A stretch of 64,000 nt of DNA from Rhizobium sp. NLR16a (lineage in GTDB: Bacteria; Pseudomonadota; Alphaproteobacteria; Rhizobiales; Rhizobiaceae), in NCBI RefSeq assembly GCF_017948245.1, contig NZ_CP072865.1, positions 124,001 to 188,000 on the forward strand. Direction: 5' to 3'. Position 1 is the first letter of the stretch. Each line of letters starts with the position of its first letter. Positions 27,893-37,065 of this stretch are shown piece after piece. The notes beneath the pieces are model-generated. The model did no database searches. It saw only the letters and a list, made by a program, of their open reading frames with translations, and was not told the DNA's origin. A program made the translations under genes and the position numbers.

Positions 27893-28184
27893 GGGAGCCC
27901 CTCACTCTTCGACATAAAAGCATTCGCGCTTCGGCCGTTACAAGAACATTTCGCCGCGCCCCCGGCAAGCTCGAAGCCGAGCCGTCCAAGCAAAAGCATG
28001 GCGGAACGACAGCGTCGTCGAATTTGCAGACACTGTTGCGCCGACCGGCGGGAAGCGGAAGGCTGGAAAGCGAAAAGAAGCGTCGGGAGCGCATGGGCGA
28101 ATGGCGTTCGGACAGAAAGCGGCGTAGCGTGTCGGCCGACAGGCGCGGGCCGCTCGATCGGCCGTGGGAGGGACACCGGTTGAG
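27893..28184. promoter_or_regulatory. Shared divergent promoter region of two cyclase genes
   Basis: These 292 bases lie between the two divergent cyclase genes. No recognisable gene lies inside. GGGAGGG at 28166-28172 is rather far (12 bases) from the CHASE2 cyclase ATG at 28185. I find no clear palindrome, but the two genes may be co-regulated from here. Confidence 0.4.
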
Positions 28185-30359
28185 ATGATGACGCGCGTGC
28201 AGCAGATCGGTGTCGTTATCGGCCTGGTGATCGTGGCGGCCCTGACGATGCTGCGGGCAGACGATCCCGGAATCTTCAAGCTGATCCGTGGCGTGACTTT
28301 CGACGAGTACCAGCGCCTGCTTCCGAGAACATTCGAGCCCATGCCGGTCCATGTGATCGACATCGACGAGGCGTCGCTGCGCGAGTTCGGTCAATGGCCG
28401 TGGCCACGGGACCGGTTGGCCATGCTGGTGGACCGGCTCTCCGACATGGGCGCTGCGGCCATCGCCTTCGACGTCCTCTTTTCAGAGCCGGACAGGCTGT
28501 CGCCGCGCAACGTCGTGCGCGAGGTCGCGGGGGTTGACCCGTCCCTGGCCGAGAAGCTCCCCGACAATGACGAGATATTTGCCCGCTCGATCTCCGGCAA
28601 ACCCGTCGTGCTCGGCTTCGGGCTTTCCAACGAGGGCAGTTACCGGCCGCCTGTCAAGGCGGGCTTTGCTTTCACCGGGGAAAGCCCCGTCTCGGCTCCG
28701 CCCTACCTTGCCGCATCGACGCCGCTCAGGCCGCAATTGGAAGCCAACGCGGCAGGGCTCGGCCATATCAGCCTCAATCCCGGCAATCCTTCGCCGGTGG
28801 TGCGGGCGGTGCCGTTGTTCCTGACCGACGGCGTGCAGCTCTATCCCAATCTCGCCGTCGAGGCGTTGCGCGTCGCGCAGGGTGTATCGACTTATGTAGT
28901 GGCCGGCGCGCCCGATCGGGCCGGCGTGATGACATCGGCAAAGATCGGCGATTTCGTCGTGCCGCTAACGGCGGCGGGCGAATTCTGGCTCTATGTCAGC
29001 CCCGACCGAGCCGAGCGCTATATCTCCGCCCGCCAGGTGCTCGCCGCCGGAGGCGCCCCTCCCGAGGTCGCTGCCGCCATTGACGGCAGCATCACCTTCA
29101 TCGGCACCTCGGCGGCAGGCCTGCAGGACATCCGCGTCACGGCGCTCGGCGAGAATGTTCCCGGGGTTTCGATGCATGCGCAGGCCGTCGAACAGATTCT
29201 CTCCGGCCGCTTCCTGTCGCGGCCCGATTGGGCGGACGGCCTGGAAATCCTCACGATAGCGGTGCTCGGCTGCCTGCTCGTAGTGGTGACGACTTTCGTC
29301 AGTCCCGCCGTCGCACTGGTCTGCGGCCTGCTTATTACCGCAATGGCGCTCGTGGCCTCCTGGCTCTCCTTTCTTTATGCGGGGCTTCTTCTCGATCCGC
29401 TGGCTCCGATCGTCAGCGGATCGATCACCCATTTTGCCGCAACCTCGTTCCGCATTCTGGTGATCGACCGGGAAAGGCGCGAGGTGCGGCGCGCCTTCGG
29501 ACATTATCTTTCTCCGTCACTGCTCCATCGCATCGAACATAACCGCGATGCCTTGCGCCTCGGTGGGGATGACCGGGAGCTGACGGTAATGTTCGTCGAC
29601 GTCAGGAACTTCACCGAGATCAGCGAAAGGCTGGCACCGACGGATGTCGTTGCCTTCCTGAATACATTGCTCGACGCGCTGAGCCGTCATGTCGTGGCCA
29701 ACGAAGGTACTCTCGACAAGTTTATCGGCGATTCGATCATGGCATTCTGGAATGCGCCGGTCGATGTTGCGGATCACGAAATCAAGGCGGTTCGCGCGGC
29801 GCTCGCCATGCGCGAGACACTCGCCGAACTGAACGCCGCCGACGCCTTCGGTTTCGGATCCGATCAGGAGGTCGGCATCGGCATCGGCATCCATACCGGC
29901 GTTGCTTGCGTCGGCAATATGGGCGCCAAGACCCGCTTCAACTATTCGGCTGTCGGAGATGCCGTCAACGTCGCGGCCCGCATCGAATCGTCCTGCAAGG
30001 AAGTCGGCTTCGATATTCTTATCTCCGACCGCACCGCACGCTCAGTGCAGGGAATGGCGCTGATCGAAGCGGGCGCCCTTCCGCTCAAGGGGAAGAGCAG
30101 CCGGACACAGATCCTTGCCGTCGTCGGCGATGAACGGGTGGCGGTGTCCCAGGAATTCGCCGCGCTCGAGGTCGTTCACCGGCAGCTGATGCAGGCCCTG
30201 CAATCGCATTCCAGGAACAGCCGTAAGCTTATCGGGACCGCAAAGCTCAGGGCAGTGCAGGTGATCGGCGGTCTGGCGGAATTCTACCAGCGCATATCCG
30301 GCAGGACCGGTCATTTCCGCGAAGTGCCGGAGGGAATCGAAAAGAGCGCTGCAGACTGA
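28185..30359 (+). CDS. CHASE2-domain class III adenylate/guanylate cyclase
   Basis: A 724-residue protein: an N-terminal hydrophobic segment, a large periplasmic CHASE2 domain (VIDIDEASLREFGQWPWPR is the family's conserved start; IAFDVLFSEPD follows), two or three hydrophobic segments around residues 350-425, then a cyclase domain from about 463. The cyclase has the metal-binding Asp in FVDVRNFTE, KFIGDSIMAFW, and NYSAVGDAVNVAARIE, so it should be active. CHASE2 ligands are unknown. ATGs lie at 28185 and 28188. The next gene, on the opposite strand, encodes a FecR-domain protein and ends six bases from this stop. Confidence 0.9.
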   Translation: MMTRVQQIGVVIGLVIVAALTMLRADDPGIFKLIRGVTFDEYQRLLPRTFEPMPVHVIDIDEASLREFGQWPWPRDRLAMLVDRLSDMGAAAIAFDVLFSEPDRLSPRNVVREVAGVDPSLAEKLPDNDEIFARSISGKPVVLGFGLSNEGSYRPPVKAGFAFTGESPVSAPPYLAASTPLRPQLEANAAGLGHISLNPGNPSPVVRAVPLFLTDGVQLYPNLAVEALRVAQGVSTYVVAGAPDRAGVMTSAKIGDFVVPLTAAGEFWLYVSPDRAERYISARQVLAAGGAPPEVAAAIDGSITFIGTSAAGLQDIRVTALGENVPGVSMHAQAVEQILSGRFLSRPDWADGLEILTIAVLGCLLVVVTTFVSPAVALVCGLLITAMALVASWLSFLYAGLLLDPLAPIVSGSITHFAATSFRILVIDRERREVRRAFGHYLSPSLLHRIEHNRDALRLGGDDRELTVMFVDVRNFTEISERLAPTDVVAFLNTLLDALSRHVVANEGTLDKFIGDSIMAFWNAPVDVADHEIKAVRAALAMRETLAELNAADAFGFGSDQEVGIGIGIHTGVACVGNMGAKTRFNYSAVGDAVNVAARIESSCKEVGFDILISDRTARSVQGMALIEAGALPLKGKSSRTQILAVVGDERVAVSQEFAALEVVHRQLMQALQSHSRNSRKLIGTAKLRAVQVIGGLAEFYQRISGRTGHFREVPEGIEKSAAD

Positions 30360-30365
30360 CGGGCC

Positions 30366-31391
30366 TCAGCGGCCACGACCCCTGTCGTGGTTGCGATCGT
30401 TGTCATCATCATGATCACGATTGTGATCGCGATCGTGATGTTCATGATCACCGCGGTTGTGTCCGCGATGATCCTCGCCGTGATTTCCGGGCTTGCCGTC
30501 ATTGTCATGCCGGCCATGGCCATCATGCTTGTCCGGTCTATCCGGCTTGTCATGATGGGGCTTGTCATGATGCGGCCTCTCATGGTCATGATGGGGCTTA
30601 TCGGGCTTGCTCGGTCGCTCCTTTTGTGGCTCGGCCTGTCTCTGCGGCGGATCCTGTCTTTGCGGAGCTGGCGCAATTGCCGGCGGAGGTCGCACTCTGT
30701 CTTTTCGTTCCGGTGCAACCGAGGCCATATTGCAGCCGCCGAGCATGCCGATGCCGCCCGCAAGCCGCTGGTTGCCGGAGAGGAAGGGGAGGGCGCGGGG
30801 ATTTCCGAGTGTATCGAGAACGCTCGGATCGACCCGGCGGGCCGGCGACATATCGCCGTTCGGCTTGGCGACGACGCAATCGCAGCGCTGCTGCAACTGG
30901 CGGCAGCCGCCCGGGCCGCAGAAGCTGGCCGCACCGTTCAGCAAGACGACGGCCGTGGTGCCGTCCTGGCCGACGTAGAAATCGAATGCGGTGCCGCGCA
31001 CGCCGATGGTGCCGGCGGGCGTCAGAATCTGGTAGGCCGAGGATTGGGAATTGCCGCTGACCCAGCGAAAGGTACCTTTCGCTGCCTTGATGGTGAGTTT
31101 CTTGACCGATTGTGAATCGTCGAAGACATATTTGTCGATGACGACCGAAGAGCCCCAGCCGACCGCCAGCTTGGTACCGTCGCGAAACAGGAATTGGCCG
31201 AGTCCGGATTGCGATGTCCTGATACGCTCGTCGCGGTGAACGCTGTTGTTGACTTCGATCGGGCCGGCTTGTCCCGTCACCTCGGTCTTGATAACCACAG
31301 CCTGGCCGACCGGCTCGGCGGCAGCTGCCAGCCGGACGCCGCATAGCGCAATGTAAAGCGCCTGGAATAAACCCCGCCCCCGTATGCACAT
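30366..31391 (-). CDS. Exported FecR-domain protein with His/Asp-rich tail
   Basis: A 341-residue protein. A signal peptide (MCIRGRGLFQALYIAL..AAAA) precedes a FecR-type domain: DERIRTSQSGLGQFLFRDGTKL, then TPAGTIGVRGTAFDFYVG, the conserved block of the family. The last 90 or so residues are low complexity, dominated by His, Asp, Lys, Pro and Arg (PHHDKPHHDK and similar), which could bind metal ions. FecR domains of this type, not linked to a sigma factor, occur beside CHASE2 cyclases in other genomes as I recall. It is convergent with the CHASE2 cyclase gene. The start could also be 31427 or 31430. Confidence 0.8.
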   Translation of the reverse strand: MCIRGRGLFQALYIALCGVRLAAAAEPVGQAVVIKTEVTGQAGPIEVNNSVHRDERIRTSQSGLGQFLFRDGTKLAVGWGSSVVIDKYVFDDSQSVKKLTIKAAKGTFRWVSGNSQSSAYQILTPAGTIGVRGTAFDFYVGQDGTTAVVLLNGAASFCGPGGCRQLQQRCDCVVAKPNGDMSPARRVDPSVLDTLGNPRALPFLSGNQRLAGGIGMLGGCNMASVAPERKDRVRPPPAIAPAPQRQDPPQRQAEPQKERPSKPDKPHHDHERPHHDKPHHDKPDRPDKHDGHGRHDNDGKPGNHGEDHRGHNRGDHEHHDRDHNRDHDDDNDRNHDRGRGR

Positions 31392-31692
31392 GATACACCA
31401 GTCCCGGCAACGGGGAAAAATTAACATCATACTAACTGCTTGTCTTTTCACCCTCTTGGGTTAGGCAAGTCTGCCGCCGGGAGAACGGCGTTCTTCGCAG
31501 CATCATGCAAGATGACGTTCGTTTCAGAGTCATCGCTGGACAGCATCGGAAACTGCACAGTTTTCGACACGATGTCGTTCAGTGTCAAAAGTGAAGCTCT
31601 CGCACGTCGCAAAAGAGCCGTTGTGCCGCATTTGGATTTGCGATTTGTATGGGCGCGAGAACAGCCCCCTTGCCCGAAGGAGAAGAAGGCGG
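31392..31692. other. Divergent intergenic region between the FecR gene and soxB
   Basis: These 301 bases separate the FecR-domain gene (minus strand) from soxB (plus strand) and should carry both promoters. I see no gene here; the open frame from 31582 that runs into soxB has no family similarity before 31693. The one structured element is the GACAC/GTGTC inverted repeat at 31562-31590, listed separately. Confidence 0.4.
31562..31590. promoter_or_regulatory. Inverted repeat upstream of soxB, candidate operator
   Basis: TTTCGACAC and GTGTCAAAA-type arms face each other (GACAC 31566-31570, GTGTC 31582-31586), about 107 bases before the soxB start. The arms extend into T-rich and A-rich flanks that keep partial symmetry. 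It could be an activator or repressor site for the sox operon; no regulator gene is adjacent. Confidence 0.35.
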
Positions 31693-32946
31693 ATGCGGAA
31701 ATATTCGGTTTTTGCCGTGGCGCGGGAGGCCCTTCGCGGCCACAGAGGTTGGGAGAAGCAGTGGACTTCGCCGGAACCGCGCGCCGAGTACGATGTCGTT
31801 ATCATCGGCGCTGGCGGACACGGCTTGGGAGCCGCCTACTATCTTGCCAAGGAGCACGGCATCACCAATGTGGCGGTGATCGAGAAGGGCTGGCTCGGCG
31901 GCGGCAATACCGGGCGCAATACGACCATTATCCGTTCGAACTATCTCTATGAAGAGAGCATGCACATTTACGAGCATTCGATGAAGCTCTGGGAGGGGCT
32001 TTCACAGGAGCTCAACTACAATGTGATGTATTCGCCGCGCGGCGTGATGATGCTCTCGCACAATATTCACGACCAGCAGTCGTTCAAGCGACACATCCAC
32101 GCCAACCGGCTTTACGGCATCGACAATGAATGGCTGACGCCGGAGCAGGCGAAGGCCTATTGTCCGCCGCTCGACATCTCTGCCAGTGCGCGCTATCCGA
32201 TCAATGGTGCGGCGCTGCAGCGCCGCGGCGGCACGGCGCGGCACGATGCTGTAGCCTGGGGATATGCGCGGGCAGCCTCAGACCGAGGCGTGCACATCAT
32301 CCAGAACTGCGAAGTGACCGGCATCCGGCGCGGTCCGGACGGACGGGTGACCGGGGTCGAGACTTCGCGCGGCTTCATCGGCGCCAGAAAGGTCGGCGTA
32401 TCGGCCGCGGGCCATACATCGACAATCATGAAGATGGCGGATGTGCGCGTGCCGCTGCAGTCGAGCCCGCTGCAGGCGCTGGTCTCCGAGCCGCTGAAGC
32501 CGATCTTCCCCTGCGTCGTCATGTCGAACACGGTGCATGCCTATATCTCGCAGTCCGACAAGGGCGAGCTCGTCATCGGCGCCGGCACAGACCAGTATAA
32601 TTCCTATTCCCAGACCGGCGGGTTGCAGATCATCACGCATACGCTCGACGCCATCTGCGAACTCTTTCCGATGTTCCGGCGCGTCAAGATGATGCGGCAA
32701 TGGGGTGGCATCGTCGACAATACGCCGGATCGTTCGGCAATCCAGTCGAAGACGCCGGTTCCGGGGCTTTACGTCAATTGCGGCTGGGGCACCGGCGGCT
32801 TCAAGGCGACGCCGGGCTCGGCCAATCTCTTTGCGCATCTGATCGCCCGCGATGAAGCGCACAAGTTCAATGCCGGCCTGACGCTGGAACGCTTCCGCAG
32901 CGGCCGGCTGATCGATGAAGCGGCGGCTGCGGCGGTGGCGCACTGA
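31693..32946 (+). CDS. soxB: Sarcosine oxidase subunit beta
   Basis: A 417-residue flavoprotein subunit of heterotetrameric sarcosine oxidase. It oxidises sarcosine (N-methylglycine) to glycine at its FAD. Motifs: dinucleotide fold YDVVIIGAGGHGLGAAYYLAKE near residue 33, GGGNTGRNTTIIRSNY, the block LQRRGGTARHDAVAWGYA that contains the probable covalent-FMN His, and the C-terminal CGWGTGGFKATPGS. ATG 31693 follows a purine-rich AAGGAGAAGAAGG site. The gene heads soxB-soxD-soxA-soxG. Confidence 0.95.
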   Translation: MRKYSVFAVAREALRGHRGWEKQWTSPEPRAEYDVVIIGAGGHGLGAAYYLAKEHGITNVAVIEKGWLGGGNTGRNTTIIRSNYLYEESMHIYEHSMKLWEGLSQELNYNVMYSPRGVMMLSHNIHDQQSFKRHIHANRLYGIDNEWLTPEQAKAYCPPLDISASARYPINGAALQRRGGTARHDAVAWGYARAASDRGVHIIQNCEVTGIRRGPDGRVTGVETSRGFIGARKVGVSAAGHTSTIMKMADVRVPLQSSPLQALVSEPLKPIFPCVVMSNTVHAYISQSDKGELVIGAGTDQYNSYSQTGGLQIITHTLDAICELFPMFRRVKMMRQWGGIVDNTPDRSAIQSKTPVPGLYVNCGWGTGGFKATPGSANLFAHLIARDEAHKFNAGLTLERFRSGRLIDEAAAAAVAH

Positions 32947-32990
32947 TGATGAACGTGTTCGCTCAGATGCTCGCTTCTTTGGTTATTCAC

Positions 32991-33047
32991 GCCCTCATCC
33001 GCCTTGAACGTACCTTCTCCCTGCTGGGGAGAAAGGGAGGAGAAGGA
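32991..33047 (+). repeat. Rhizobial GC-rich intergenic repeat between soxB and soxD
   Basis: The stretch starts GCCCTCATCCGCC and contains the near-perfect hairpin CTTCTCCC-TGCTG-GGGAGAAAG. This CTCATCCG...CTTCTCCCC...GGGGAGAAG layout is a repeat commonly seen between rhizobial genes. It fills most of the soxB-soxD gap and supplies the purine-rich soxD ribosome site GGGAGGAGAAGG. Confidence 0.6.
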
Positions 33048-33055
33048 AATTTCAT

Positions 33056-33397
33056 ATGCTGCTGATCCATTGCCCTTATTGTCAGGAAGAGCGTTCCGAA
33101 CTCGAATTCCGCGGCGCGGGTGACGCGCATATCGCGCGGCCGGCCGATATCGCCTCGATCTCGGATGAGGAATTCGAAGAGTATTTCTTTCTGCGTGACA
33201 ACCCGAAGGGGCTGATCTTCGAGCGCTGGCGGCATATTCACGGCTGCGGCCGCTTCTTCAACGCGGCGCGCGATACGGTGAGCGACAAGTTCATCATGAC
33301 CTACAAGGCAGGCGAGCCGAAGCCGCGGATCGGTGCCGAGGCCGAACAGCACGGGCCTGTCGAGACCTATGAAGCCGTGGAAGGAGAGGCGCAATGA
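33056..33397 (+). CDS. soxD: Sarcosine oxidase subunit delta
   Basis: A 113-residue subunit with the zinc-binding arrangement of the family: CPYC at residues 6-9, then HIHGCGRFFNAARDT supplying further Cys/His ligands. It has a structural role in the cytoplasmic alpha-beta-gamma-delta complex. The gene sits 109 bases after soxB, separated by a repeat, and overlaps soxA by four bases (ATGA). Confidence 0.95.
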   Translation: MLLIHCPYCQEERSELEFRGAGDAHIARPADIASISDEEFEEYFFLRDNPKGLIFERWRHIHGCGRFFNAARDTVSDKFIMTYKAGEPKPRIGAEAEQHGPVETYEAVEGEAQ

Positions 33398-36387
33398 GCG
33401 GTGCCAATCGTATCGTCGGCAAGGGGCGTCTGACGCCTGCAAAGACCGCGCGCTTCAGCTTCGACGGCCAGAGCTATACCGCGCTAGAAGGCGATACTGT
33501 CGCCTCGGCGCTGATCGCCAACGGCATTCATCTCGTCGGCCGTTCGTTCAAATATCACCGGGCCCGCGGCATCCTCTCGGCAGGGGCCGAAGAGCCGAAC
33601 GCGCTGATCGACGTCGCCCGTGACAAGGCGCGCAAGCAGCCGAACGTGCGCGCCACGGTGCAGGAAGTCTTCGACGGCATGATCGTCCAGTCGCAGAACC
33701 GCTGGCCTTCGCTTGCCTATGACGTCGGCGCGGTCAACAACCTGATGTCGCCGTTCTTCGCCGCCGGCTTCTACTACAAGACCTTCATGTGGCCGCGCTC
33801 CGCCTGGAAACATGTCTACGAGCCGTTCATCCGTCGCGCTGCCGGCCTCGGCGTCGCGCCGACGGAGGAGGATCCGGACCATTATGCCAGCCGCTACGCC
33901 CATTGCGACGTGCTGGTGGTCGGCGCCGGTGTGGCCGGACTTTCGGCGGCGCTGGCAGCGGCCCAGACCGGTGCGAAGGTGATCCTTTGCGACGAGCAGG
34001 CGGAAGCCGGCGGTGCGCTGCGCTACGATGCCGGCGTCAGGATCGACGGACAGGATGGTTACGCCTGGGCGCAGAAAACCGTGGCGCGGTTGAAGGCGAT
34101 GGACAATGTCGAAGTGCTCATCCGCACGACCGCCTTCGGTTACTACAACCACAATTTCGTCGGCCTTGCCGAACGCGTCACCGATCATATCGCCAAACCA
34201 TCGAGCGATCTGCCGCGCGAGCGGCTCTGGCAGGTCCGCGCCAAGCGGGTAATCCTCGCCAACGGCGCGATCGAGCGGCATATGGTATTTCCGAACAACG
34301 ACCGGCCCGGCATCATGCTGGCTTCGGCGGGGCGGATGTACCTCAATCATTACGGCGTTGCCGTCGGAAGCAATGTCGGCATCTACACGGCGCATGACTC
34401 CGCCTACGAGGCGGCTTTCGATCTCAAGCGGGCCGGTGTCTCGGTCGCCGCCATCGTCGACTGCAGACAGGCGCCGGGAGCGGCGGTACTGGCGGAGGCG
34501 CGTGCGCTTGGCATCGACGTGCTCACCGGCCAGTCGGTCGTCAATACGGCGGGGCGGCTGCGCATCTCATCGATGACGGTGGCGCGCAACGGCGGCGGTT
34601 CGCCGCGCAAGATCGCGGTCGATGCGCTTCTGGTTTCGGCCGGCTGGACGCCGTCGGTGCATCTGTTCTCGCAGTCGCGCGGCAAGGTGGCCTTCGAGGC
34701 GGAAAGTCAGCGCTTCCTGCCCGGCACCTATGCGCAGGATTGCCTGTCTGTCGGCGCCTGCAACGGCACCGACGACCTGCAGCGGACGGTCGAGGAATCG
34801 CTTGCCGCCGGCGAACTGATGGCGCAGGCCGCTGGCAAGAGCGGCGGCGGCAAGATCACGATCTCGGCCGAGCAGCCCTATGACTGGACCGGCGGGATGA
34901 TCGGTGCTGCCGAAGGCGCCGGCCCAAAGACGAATGCCAAGGCCTTCATCGATTTCCAGCACGATGTCTGCGCCAAGGATATCCGCCTCGCCGTGCGCGA
35001 GGGCATGCACTCGATCGAGCATATCAAGCGGTTTACGACCAACGGCATGGCCTCGGACCAGGGCAAGCTTTCCAATATGCATGGCCTGGCGATCGCCGCC
35101 GAAATGCTCGGCAAGGAAATCCCGCGAGTCGGTCTCACCACCTTCCGCGCGCCCTATACGCCGGTGACCTATGGTACGCTGATCGGCCATTCGCGCGGCA
35201 AGTTGTTCGATCCGACGCGCAAGACGCCGCTGCACGGCTGGGAAGAAGCGCATGGCGCTGTTTTCGAGGATGTCGGCAACTGGAAACGCGCCTGGTTCTA
35301 TCCGCGCTCGGGCGAGAGCATGCACCAGGCGGTTGCGCGCGAGTGCCGGACGGCCCGCGAGTCGGCGGGTATCTTCGACGCATCGACGCTCGGCAAGATC
35401 GAGGTCGTAGGCCCGGATGCGGCGAAATTCCTCAATCTCATCTACACCAATGCCTGGGACACGCTGAAGCCTGGCAAGGCGCGCTACGGCATCATGACGC
35501 GTGAGGACGGCTTCGTTTATGACGACGGCGTCGTCGGTCGCCTGGCGGAGGACCGTTTCCATGTGACGACGACGACAGGCGGAGCGCCGCGTGTTCTCCA
35601 TCACATGGAAGATTACCTGCAGACGGAATTCCCGGATCTGAAGGTATGGCTGACCTCGGTGACTGAACAATGGGCCGTCATCGCCGTACAAGGGCCGAAG
35701 GCGCGCGAGATCGTCGAACCTCTCGTCGAAGGTGTCGATCTTTCCAACGAGGCCTTCCCGCATATGAGTGTCGCCGAGTGCACGGTCTGCGGCGTACCAG
35801 CGCGACTCTTCCGCGTTTCTTTCACCGGTGAAATCGGTTTCGAAATCAACGTGCCGGCCGATTACGGCCAGTCGGTGCTCGAAGCGGTCTGGGCCAATGC
35901 CGAACCGCTCGGCGCCTGCGTCTACGGTACGGAGACGATGCACGTTCTTCGCGCCGAGAAGGGCTATATCATCGTCGGCCAGGATACGGACGGGACCGTG
36001 ACCCCTGACGACGCGGGCGTCGCCTGGGCCGTTTCGAAGAAGAAGAAGGACTTCGTCGGCATTCGCGGGCTGCAGCGGCCGGACCTCGTTAAGGAGGGGC
36101 GCAAGCAGCTCGTCGGCCTCGTCACCAAGGATCCGAAGCTGGTGCTCGAAGAAGGCGCGCAGGTCGTCGCGAGCCCGAATGAGCCGAAGCCGATGACGAT
36201 GCTCGGCCATGTCACATCGGCCTATTGGTCGGAAAATTGCGGCAGGTCGATCGCCTTCGCGCTGGTCGCCGGCGGCCGGGCGCGGATGGGCGAGACGCTT
36301 TATGTGCCGATGCCGGACCGGACGATCGCCGTCGAAGTGACGGATCTGGTGTTCTTTGACAAGGAAGGAGGCCGCATCCATGGCTGA
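33394..36387 (+). CDS. soxA: Sarcosine oxidase subunit alpha
   Basis: A 997-residue subunit. The N terminus is a ferredoxin-like fold without iron ligands (SYTALEGDTVASALIANGIH). It is followed by a dinucleotide-binding oxidoreductase region (VLVVGAGVAGLSAALAAAQT near residue 172) and, from about residue 610, an aminomethyltransferase (GcvT-like) domain including FTGEIGFEINVPADYG. It channels the methyl group of sarcosine to tetrahydrofolate, giving 5,10-methylene-THF, and binds NAD. It overlaps both soxD (four bases) and soxG (eight bases). Confidence 0.96.
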   Translation: MSGANRIVGKGRLTPAKTARFSFDGQSYTALEGDTVASALIANGIHLVGRSFKYHRARGILSAGAEEPNALIDVARDKARKQPNVRATVQEVFDGMIVQSQNRWPSLAYDVGAVNNLMSPFFAAGFYYKTFMWPRSAWKHVYEPFIRRAAGLGVAPTEEDPDHYASRYAHCDVLVVGAGVAGLSAALAAAQTGAKVILCDEQAEAGGALRYDAGVRIDGQDGYAWAQKTVARLKAMDNVEVLIRTTAFGYYNHNFVGLAERVTDHIAKPSSDLPRERLWQVRAKRVILANGAIERHMVFPNNDRPGIMLASAGRMYLNHYGVAVGSNVGIYTAHDSAYEAAFDLKRAGVSVAAIVDCRQAPGAAVLAEARALGIDVLTGQSVVNTAGRLRISSMTVARNGGGSPRKIAVDALLVSAGWTPSVHLFSQSRGKVAFEAESQRFLPGTYAQDCLSVGACNGTDDLQRTVEESLAAGELMAQAAGKSGGGKITISAEQPYDWTGGMIGAAEGAGPKTNAKAFIDFQHDVCAKDIRLAVREGMHSIEHIKRFTTNGMASDQGKLSNMHGLAIAAEMLGKEIPRVGLTTFRAPYTPVTYGTLIGHSRGKLFDPTRKTPLHGWEEAHGAVFEDVGNWKRAWFYPRSGESMHQAVARECRTARESAGIFDASTLGKIEVVGPDAAKFLNLIYTNAWDTLKPGKARYGIMTREDGFVYDDGVVGRLAEDRFHVTTTTGGAPRVLHHMEDYLQTEFPDLKVWLTSVTEQWAVIAVQGPKAREIVEPLVEGVDLSNEAFPHMSVAECTVCGVPARLFRVSFTGEIGFEINVPADYGQSVLEAVWANAEPLGACVYGTETMHVLRAEKGYIIVGQDTDGTVTPDDAGVAWAVSKKKKDFVGIRGLQRPDLVKEGRKQLVGLVTKDPKLVLEEGAQVVASPNEPKPMTMLGHVTSAYWSENCGRSIAFALVAGGRARMGETLYVPMPDRTIAVEVTDLVFFDKEGGRIHG

Positions 36388-36928
36388 TGTCGCAATTCGC
36401 AAGCCGGCGCTGGCCGGCCGTCTCGGCGGCTCCGCCACCGTGCGCCTGTCCGTCGCACCGTCCGCGAGCCGCGTGGCGCTGCGCGCGCCCGCTGGATCGC
36501 TCAAAGCACTTTCTTTGGCTCTCGGCCTGTCTGTGCCGATCGCTCCGAAAACGTCCGGCCGCGCCGGTGCGCGCTCGGCGCTCTGGATCGGGCCGGACGA
36601 GTGGCTGTTGATCGACGAGGCCGGCGGCGATCTGATGGCGGCATGTTCCAGCGCCGGCGCGCTGCATTCCGCGACAGATGTCTCCCACCGCAACGTGGCG
36701 GTCATCGTTTCGGGGCCGGGTGCGGAGACCACGCTTGCGGCCGGCTGCCCGCAGGACCTGTCGCTGTCGTCCTTTCCGGTCGGTGCTGCCTCGCGCACGG
36801 TCTTCGGCAAGGCGGAGATCGTACTTTTCCGGACGGAAGAAGATACGTTCCGGGTGGAGTGCTGGCGGTCGTTTTCCGATTACGTCTTCGGGCTCTTGGC
36901 CGAGGCGGCGGAAGATGCCGGCCATTGA
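36380..36928 (+). CDS. soxG: Sarcosine oxidase subunit gamma
   Basis: A 182-residue subunit with the GcvT-like small fold of SoxG: LWIGPDEWLLIDE in the middle and the C-terminal ECWRSFSDYVFGLL are family features. It contacts the alpha subunit and completes the complex. ATG 36380 lies within the soxA end (eight-base overlap). It is the last gene of the operon and ends before a strong hairpin. Confidence 0.92.
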   Translation: MADVAIRKPALAGRLGGSATVRLSVAPSASRVALRAPAGSLKALSLALGLSVPIAPKTSGRAGARSALWIGPDEWLLIDEAGGDLMAACSSAGALHSATDVSHRNVAVIVSGPGAETTLAAGCPQDLSLSSFPVGAASRTVFGKAEIVLFRTEEDTFRVECWRSFSDYVFGLLAEAAEDAGH

Positions 36929-36982
36929 GGCTTCCAAGCCCGCTGCCTAACCGGATGAGATTTTCAGGGTCGCAAATGACAG

Positions 36983-37011
36983 TGCCGCCCATTTCGTACC
37001 AATGGGCGGCA
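36983..37011. terminator. Strong hairpin between soxG and the MaoC-like gene
   Basis: TGCCGCCCAT (36983-36992) and ATGGGCGGCA (37002-37011) form a perfect ten-base stem with a nine-base loop. There is no T-run on the plus strand, so it may act as a weak terminator or an RNA-end stabiliser between two convergent genes. Confidence 0.55.
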
Positions 37012-37065
37012 TCCGTGCTGGATGCGGCGAAGTCGTTTCCGGGCGCGTAGGATAGCGGCGCTTTC

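Noticed and set aside
26103..28394. A 763-codon open frame on the minus strand
   Set aside because: It crosses the haem-motif cyclase in another frame and runs through the promoter region; composition is rich in Arg and Ala with no motifs. It is a shadow of the real gene.
34567..36810. A 747-codon frame opposite soxA/soxG
   Set aside because: Antisense to the well-supported sarcosine oxidase genes, with no recognisable domain.
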